NCBI GenBank assembly: GCA_030737875.1
Contig: CM060924.1
Span: 145,446,197-145,510,196 of the forward strand
Direction of reading: 5' to 3'
DNA from: Allium sativum
Taxonomy: Eukaryota > Streptophyta > Magnoliopsida > Asparagales > Amaryllidaceae
Length of the DNA: 64,000 nt
Shown here: piece by piece, positions 57,704 through 64,000 of the stretch
How positions within the stretch are numbered: the first letter of the stretch is position 1
Layout: the number at the start of each line of letters is the position of its first letter
Notes under the pieces: model-generated
Databases searched by the model: none
What the model was told of the DNA's origin: nothing
The model's input: only the letters and a program-made list of their open reading frames with translations
Translations under genes and position numbers: made by a program

Positions 57704-58176
57704 GTGTGCATCCTGATCCGAGGGTAATTAGGCCTGTTACTCGGCCTGGTTCGTCATTGATAATCGATCGGTAGCGGTCACTGTACCGTGTTTCCCCGTT
57801 GTAAGTGATGGTATTTCAATCACCATTCCCATTTCCATTACCATTGTCGTTGCCATTGATATGAGCAATGGAGCGGACAACAACATTTTCGATGAGACCA
57901 AACCTTCTTCTCTGATGCGGGCCCCTTGATTCAGAAGAAGAGGTTTTCGAGATAGTACATCATGGTCGGGCATTGTTTTGGGCGAGCTAAAGTTGAGCAA
58001 TGATGCGTTGAGTTTCTTGGATTTGGCACATAAGTTAGATGTTATTCTTCAACGACTGATTGAGCTCAAGGTCTGTACTTTTGTACCTCTTATTAAGCAC
58101 ATGGATCTGAGCTTGAGTTGCCAGAGCATCGAGGTCCATAGGAAGAAGGGCATTGGTTTTAGCCATAATATCCATC
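57704..58176 (-). pseudogene. Tat gag N-terminus on the minus strand
   Basis: From ATG 58176, MDIMAKTNALLPMDLDALA and an amphipathic helix-forming stretch with QIQETQRIIAQL after a stop, then a Gly/Asn-rich segment (NGNDNGNGNGNGD) that lies just upstream of the matrix/capsid part in Tat gags. It ends abruptly at 57704 against the plus-strand Tat 3' LTR. Two stops and at least one frameshift. Preceded, in its own direction, by PBS and LTR, so this is the 5' part of a separate element. Confidence 0.55.
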
Positions 58177-58350
58177 GGCTGAGGTTGCTAAGTGCCTAAG
58201 ATTTTCCAGCTGCGGCTGCAGCAGAAGAGCCGATCATTGCATTCTTTGGTCACTTCACCATCGTAAGTGGACTTGGTGGTAGATTAGAGAAGGAACCTAA
58301 AACACGTCGGAGTCCAGATGGTGTTGTGTGACAAAGAAGCAAATCTGAGT
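58177..58350 (-). other. Tat 5' leader (minus-strand element)
   Basis: Short leader between the PBS (58369-58351) and the gag start at 58176. Nothing else recognised. Confidence 0.45.
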
Positions 58351-58369
58351 TCTCTCAATGAAAGCACCA
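58351..58369 (-). other. Primer-binding site (TGGTGCTTTCATTGAGAGA)
   Basis: On the minus strand TGGTGCTTTCATTGAGAGA stands three bases after the LTR end. The same motif follows LTRs in other plant Tat-type elements as far as I recall; I do not assign the tRNA. The TRIM at 15638 has a close version (TTTGTGCTTTCATT) in the same place. Confidence 0.65.
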
Positions 58370-58372
58370 GAA

Positions 58373-58952
58373 TGTTGACGGAAAAATATGTCATAAACAC
58401 CCAAGATTCTTAATTACTTAATAACTATAGTTTCATGTGGAAATATAAGTGCGAAAAGCCATAAATAACATAAGAGATTTATAGTGGTTTGGTCCCGTCA
58501 GGGACCTACATCCACTTTGGAAGAGTCGTTGATATTTTATTGACAATGAAGAGTTACAAGCTTGAGACTATTACATGAAATCCCTTTACAAACATTTCCA
58601 AGTAATTTTAGGTCATAATTTTTATATATGAATATTAGGAAAAAGACACTTTTTCCTTTCTTTTTCCTCAAAGCATGGATGCCACTATTGAGGTCTCTTG
58701 GAGCTCTCAAGAAATGTCCAATCAACCAATATCCAACCCCGTTGAAGTGTGAGATTGCGGGTGTTTATAGTGGAGTGGTTAGGTGAGAGTAGGTAGGAGT
58801 AGGGGACCACATCATTAAATCACGGACCCCTCCCTCATCTTTCCTCGAAAACTCGTGATATGAAGTTCGTACCCCGTGGGGTACGTGGGATTTTGTAATG
58901 AATCTGGAAGATGTGGGGCTATAGTGATTTGAGACTCTCGGGATAAGAAACA
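58373..58952 (-). repeat. Tat-type 5' LTR (minus strand)
   Basis: 580 bases; on the minus strand TGTTTCTTATCCCGAGAGTC to ...CGTCAACA. The block CCAAAGTGGATGTAGGTCCC...CCACTATAAATCTC matches the R-region blocks of the other Tat LTRs (57583; 23421), but the ends differ, so it is a different subfamily. The PBS fixes its orientation. Confidence 0.7.
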
Positions 58953-59284
58953 TAGATTTGGCAATGTTTTGAGTAGCTATGAGGTTCTCTCTTGCGTGAC
59001 CTTTTCCCAGCTCGTTGCTTTAGCTTCTTGGCGACACTTCAGCTAGCGTCACGCGATGCATTGAGTAGAGCCTGTCTTGTGTACTTTTAGGAACCTGACC
59101 AGAAGACCGGTTAACATGTATAACTCTGGTATTTTGTATAAAAATTATTCCACTTAAAGATGTTGTATTTCATGGTTTTGTGTTGATTCTGTTAAACTTC
59201 ATAAGCGATAGCAATCTGTCATTCCAAACAGTTTGAGTTGGTTCAATTACCAACTTGAAGTGGTCGAAAAGGCAGGTTGTTACA
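58953..59284 (+). repeat. Long-LTR gypsy 5' LTR end (family E, truncated)
   Basis: It ends ...GGCAGGTTGTTACA, followed by a degenerate PBS. The stretch TATAACTCTGGTATTTTGTATAAAAATTA...TGTTGATTCTGTTAAAC (59120-59205) aligns with 63815-63890 in the 3' LTR. The upstream part is cut by the Tat LTR. Confidence 0.65.
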
Positions 59285-59286
59285 AG

Positions 59287-59302
59287 TTAGTATCATAGCT
59301 TT
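59287..59302 (+). other. Degenerate primer-binding site (family E)
   Basis: TTAGTATCATAGCTTT, two changes from TTGGTATCAGAGCTTT (initiator Met tRNA type), two bases after the LTR end. Confidence 0.65.
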
Positions 59303-61408
59303 GGTTTGAAAATGCTTAACTTGTGGGTTTTAAGACACATTAGAGATAGGATAGCGATATCCTATAATGAGTAAATCACTCTATGGAGAGCGTATCTTGA
59401 AAATATAAACTATTTGAAAATTAATAAAATATTTTGGAACATAAATTATTTGAAATATACTATTTTGTCAATATTTGGAAATAGTATATCTAATAAAAAG
59501 AGTTGCAAGTATTTTTTTTGAAAGTAAAGATTTTAGATATATCTAGCTAACATATATTCAAAGTCCTATATATACTAGACAGATATAGAGTCACACTCTA
59601 GTCGCTTGAAAATAATTCTGGCGATGGCCACGGCATCATAAGTATCTATTTTCCAGGTTCGAAAATGCGATAGCTATATGATTTCGGTTGAAATGTCAAG
59701 AAATACTTAAACATCTTGATAAATGTTTGGAAATATTTAATGAATTTTAATACAATGCTTTTGGTAAATTAATGCGAACTTGACTAGATAAACAAACATT
59801 AAATGAAGTTACATCTTCATTGGTGTGAAATATAGATTGAATTCATAAGTGAATGTTTTAGAATTAAATTGTAATCTTAAAAAAAGGGAAGTAACTTAAA
59901 TAAAACAGGAAAAAGAAACGAGCTTTAAAATTTTATAACAACAAATGAGTATCCTGAAAATATGATTAAGCACTAATAAGGGAAATTCATACCCGTATCG
60001 TTTAATTCCTCTGACCGGAAGCATATATATTTCCCTTATTTGTTTTGTTCTTTCCCTTAGCTAATAATGAAACTATCATTTCACATGTTGCTATATTTTA
60101 CCTTTACCTGTCCTGCTATCATCATTTCACTCACCATTGTTTCTTCGTTCAATGCATGCTTGAATTTTGAAACAGCCCAGTCCTTGCTCTTTTACCCTTT
60201 CTTTTTCCATGCATCAAAGATTCTAAGGGCAAAGTTGGATTAATAACATGTTTATTAGTTTGAAACAAATATTTTGAATTATCTTTAACTTTGAATTTTT
60301 CAACAATTAACAAACGAGTTTTCAAGTGTTGAAATTTATCCAAGATACTATGTTAAAATTGACAAATGAGATGTACAAGATAATTGGAATGTTTGAAATC
60401 CAACTTATGTGGAAACTCTAAGAAATATTTTAACAAAGAACGATTTGAAAGGATGTTATATTGTACAAGTTCAACTATATGATTTATAATCTAATTTCAA
60501 AGACCTTTGGAAGATTTTATCCTATGTGAATATACAAAAATCGTTGGAAATCTTATACCAAGAGAATGTTTCGAAATGATTTGATTTTTTTATCAAAATT
60601 TGATATGATTTTATGAATTGAAATGGTTTTCTAATGCCTTTGATTAGATATTTGCAAAGTTTGAATTTATACAACACTTCAGTGGAAGTTAAATCTTATT
60701 GCTAATTGATCAAATTTTGATTTTCAATTATTGTATAAGAGTTGATTTTCCAATTATTTGGCTGTGATAAATGGTTTATAAAGTTTTTACAAACATAGAG
60801 AATTTCGGCAACTTTAATCCCGATATTTTGAAGGATTTTGAAAAACAACAATAATACAATAGAAAGTATTTGTAAAATATTGTTGCGAAATGATTCATAA
60901 CCTCGGGGTATGAAATGACTTGTTATGCTACCAAGATTCGGGTAACTTGTGAATAAAGGAAGGTATGAAGTGGGTTGTAAATCCCTTGATGATGGTCCAC
61001 TCTAAGTAGGGACATCATTCATTGAAATCGATGTGCACGAAGGCCATGTCTAGTGACATTTTCATTGGGAGGAAACCCCTAAATCTGATGGCATACATGT
61101 TGTTATGCTTTATCGTGAAATATTTACGATTTTGGAAATGATTTTGTTTTGAAATCCCGAAGCGAAGTATGATTTGATACAAAAGAAATATATAGTATTT
61201 AAATGATTTAAAATGAAACCAGGATTTTAAGTTAAAGAAATTATTTCATATTTTAAATTAAAGTTTTATTAAGAAATAATCTCAATATATTAATTTTCTG
61301 GGATTTTCAAATCCTATTGTTTATTTTGTTTCAAACTAAATTTTGTATAAGTATTTTATTGTATACATAAGTTTGATTCTCCTTTTCGAGATGAAAAGAT
61401 TTGTGTTA
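59303..61408 (+). mobile_element. Internal region of family E, non-coding
   Basis: About 2.1 kb between PBS and PPT without any gag or pol similarity; AT-rich with a few GC-richer bases at 60960-61110. Either a strongly decayed and deleted interior or a non-autonomous derivative. Confidence 0.5.
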
Positions 61409-61414
61409 GGGAGA
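61409..61414 (+). other. Short polypurine tract (family E)
   Basis: GGGAGA directly before TTGTAACG; plausible remnant PPT that sets the 3' LTR start at 61416. Confidence 0.45.
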
Positions 61415-61415
61415 T

Positions 61416-63905
61416 TGTAACGAAAAAAATTGATATTTAAAATATGAATTTGGTTCAAATCGAATAATTAAATCAATGTTTATAAGGTTTCATTTAAAAA
61501 TTTGATCTAGTTTATTGAACTTGATTTTGAATTTAATCTTTTAAGTATTAATTTAATTTTAATATGAAAATCTAAATGGTTTGGTTAAAATTAAAGTTAT
61601 TAAAATCTCATTTATATATTTATTTTGAACATGGTTCAGATTAAGCATAAGTCACTTATTTTAAAATATAAGTTAGACTTGTATGTTTGTATACTTAAGT
61701 TAAAATATAATATCAGGGGATTTTTGCCATAAGGACAAAAAGAGCAAAAAGTTTGCTCAAAAGGACAAGAGCCAAAAAATTTGGTTACAAGGACATTTTC
61801 TAGTGGAAATGGTGGAATTTAGGGGGGCCCTTGTTTTTCCACTTTACACTAAAAGTTTGTCTTTTGAGCAAATTTTTTGGCTCTTGTCCTTTTGGACAAA
61901 CTTTTTGCTTTTTTTGTCCTTTACACAAGTTTCCTAATAAATATCATGTACACTTGTAAATATTTCTTTAATAAATTAACACTTGTACAAATTTTGCTGA
62001 AATTAAAACACTTGTCCTTGTTCTTCTGTGATCTTACTCTCCACTTTCATTTTTACTTCCCATCTTCCTTCTTTTTTTTCACTCAACCGAAAATCAACTT
62101 TCACTAAATCGATAATGTCCCCTCTCCTTCAAATCAAATTGCCACCCTTCAAACGGCCATCACCACCAAACTGCTACCGTTGGAATCACCTACAACAACC
62201 ACATCTGCCTTCACCAGCGTGCAAACCCGGGTTTGCAGCCTTCACCTCCGCTCTAAACCACCAACTTCCAGCAATATACAACCTCCTCCTTTTTCTCTAA
62301 ATAAAAGGAGTCGCCTTGATTATTTGTGTATCCATATTTTTTAAAATTGAAGAAGAAAAAATTGTACCCTTAACTTGTTGCAGAAACTTTGGTCACATCC
62401 TTGTTTCCATAAAATTTGAATTCACACACACACATATGCATACATATATATACATGTTTATATGTATATATATATGTGTGTAATTGATATTTATGTAACC
62501 TATCTCCTCTATATTTTGACATAGCCTGTAGCCAACCTATGCTGCCTTATTCATTTCGTGCTTTGCGGTGACCTATAACCCAACGTATTCATTCACCATA
62601 CTCTGTTGAAATCTGAAGTATTGGCACATTTACGTTGATAAGTTTCAAGTTAAATGTGTTGTATACCCAGTTCTATTTTGCTTGTTTAGCATAAAGACTT
62701 GTTTGAAACTTTGAATACATGTCTAAGTTCCCGGGTTTTATTGCATGTTCCAGATGCCATTGTTCCATTTTTACGGAATAAGAATATTTAAAGGGAAAGC
62801 TGTTGAGTAGCTTATTTGATGTAAGGATACATATGTGTGTGTGTGCGCACGTGCGCGCGTGTGTGTCTTTATATATGGTAAACTTGCGGGATGAGGCTTT
62901 GGACACATATTCACATGAATTATCAAATAATGGGACATACATTCAATTAGCTTGCTGCCTTATTATTATCATTTTGTGCCATATTTCATGTAGCATGTCT
63001 GTGCCCTATTTGGAAAACATGCAACATTCACACATGTCCACACTTTTATTATTCTACAAACATGATTTTGGAAGATTGAGCACACGTTGTTTGGGTTGCG
63101 TAAATTCGAAACTTGAGCATGCTGGTTTGTGTGTCTGTCTCACTCTTGTAGCTTGCATATTTGATCGTGTATGATGTTATGTACGTATGTATATGCCATA
63201 TGTATATATGCCTTTGTTGCACATTTTTACTTCCCTATTTTGCACCTTGTCATGAATCTTCACTTTGCCACTCTTGCTTGTTTTACAAAATAATAATATA
63301 TTGATGTATAATTGCAAATATGAAAGGTATTGGTTGCATTCCTCTTTGTTTTGCAATTTTTTTTGAAAGTTTATTCGTACTATGCATTTGTTTGCTCATG
63401 CATATCGTCGCCAGTCTCCACGCTGACTTGAAACTTTATATATACACACTCTCACACATGCTGCCTCGATCTATCTTATAATACTCAGATCCCAAGTTGC
63501 TTCAATTTTGGAAAAAATATTGGAAGTTTTACTTGGATATTTGGCATATATGAAATTTAATTACTTCTCATTCAAGTTAAGATTAACTATTATATTTCAG
63601 CATTTTTTAAATTTGACTTACTTAAATAAAGTTAATCCTGACTCGGGTATTTTTGTATATTTCATAAATACTCGGGTTAGACTAAGTGTTGCAGCTTAAA
63701 GATTTCAGTTGACAAAGTTAGGGATTCGTGAGGACGCCTGCTTTTGGCTTGGAAATTTACGTAAATTTTATTTAATTAAAAATCCATGTATTTCCCCTAT
63801 GTAAAATTATTGTATAACTCAGATATTTTGTATAAAAATTACTTCACTGCAAGATATTGTAATTTTTGGTTCTGTGTTAATTCTGTTAAACCTTTTCACT
63901 GTGTG
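61416..63905 (+). repeat. Family E 3' LTR
   Basis: It starts TGTAACGAAAAAAATTGA and includes the 80-base match to the 5' LTR end at 63815-63890. It stops before reaching a GTTACA terminus, at the junction with an RT fragment. It contains a hairpin MITE (61719-61930), an imperfect (CA)/(TA) inverted repeat (62424-62482) and an alternating GT/GC tract (62832-62868). Confidence 0.55.
61719..61930. mobile_element. Hairpin MITE
   Basis: Left arm GGGGATTTTTGCCATAAGGACAAAAAGAGC... (61719-61790) and right arm (61853-61930) are inverted copies: AAGGACAA, GCAAAAAGTTTG, CAAAAGGACAAGAGCCAAAA and AAATTTG(G/C)T are shared in order. The loop of about 60 bases contains GGGGGGCCC. It resembles Mutator-like or foldback MITEs. 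The possible target duplication (ATATAATATC / AATAAATATC) is imperfect. Confidence 0.7.
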
Positions 63906-64000
63906 ATTTAATTGAATAAATTCGTTCTGGTTTTTATTGATGATATTCTAATCTTCTCTAAATCAAAGGCCGAAAAGGAACAGAACAATGGAAGCTAAGC
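63906..64000 (+). pseudogene. Gypsy reverse transcriptase fragment, cut by the window end
   Basis: A reading LNKFVLVFIDDILIFSKSKAEKEQ starting at about 63912 contains the catalytic FIDD box with normal flanks (VF(I/V)DDIL(I/V)(Y/F)SK) of chromovirus-type gypsy RT. The sequence before 63906 is LTR and not the upstream RT, so it is a chimeric junction. A stop lies just before the LNK codons. Confidence 0.75.

Noticed and set aside
62803..63174. 123-codon open frame, plus strand
   Set aside because: Starts in the alternating GT/GC tract inside LTR E; Cys/His-rich by composition, without a zinc-finger pattern or gene context.

Overview
The window reads as repeat-rich intergenic DNA from a flowering plant nuclear genome, probably a eudicot. 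It is AT-rich. Almost every coding trace belongs to LTR retrotransposons (Ty1/copia, and the Tat and long-LTR branches of Ty3/gypsy) or to small plant DNA transposons (hAT, PIF/Harbinger, a CACTA end, foldback or MITE-like elements). No convincing host gene, rRNA or tRNA gene was found. tRNA-like 12-mers occur only as retrotransposon primer-binding sites (PBS).

Layout. 1-3063: a minus-strand copia relic (gag scrap, PBS, LTR) beside a CACTA-like end. 3848-14902: a long solo LTR (family A, 5-bp duplication TTTCT) split by a second long solo LTR (family B, candidate duplication TCGAT). 15638-16043: a complete TRIM. 16.4-23.3 kb: two related copia elements pointing at each other and both truncated near 20.2 kb. 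23.3-27.3 kb: the 3' end of a minus-strand Tat element with its antisense accessory gene. 27.3-28.5 kb: another LTR and a copia LTR. 28.5-36.1 kb: the quietest part, with a hAT MITE (8-bp duplication) and a PIF/Harbinger remnant carrying a Myb/SANT-like ORF. 36.1-46.4 kb: long-LTR fragments of both orientations, one interrupted by a long-inverted-repeat element full of TGCATACATGTATGCA palindromes. 46.7-57.7 kb: a 5'-truncated plus-strand Tat element (gag end, protease, RT, RNase H, extra RNase H, integrase, antisense spliced ORF, polypurine tract (PPT), 3' LTR) abutting a minus-strand Tat gag, PBS and LTR (57.7-58.95 kb). 58.95-63.9 kb: a long-LTR gypsy element without coding capacity, with a hairpin MITE in its 3' LTR. 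63.9-64 kb: a gypsy RT scrap.

Functionally this is a graveyard. Stops and frameshifts disable every pol gene. The most informative parts are structural: the antisense accessory gene of the Tat elements with a phase-1 intron at the same place in two copies, the palindrome-array element, the TRIM, and several insertions datable by exact target-site duplications (TSDs). All boundaries were read by eye and should be taken as accurate to a few bases at best; where only homology was used, accurate to tens of bases.
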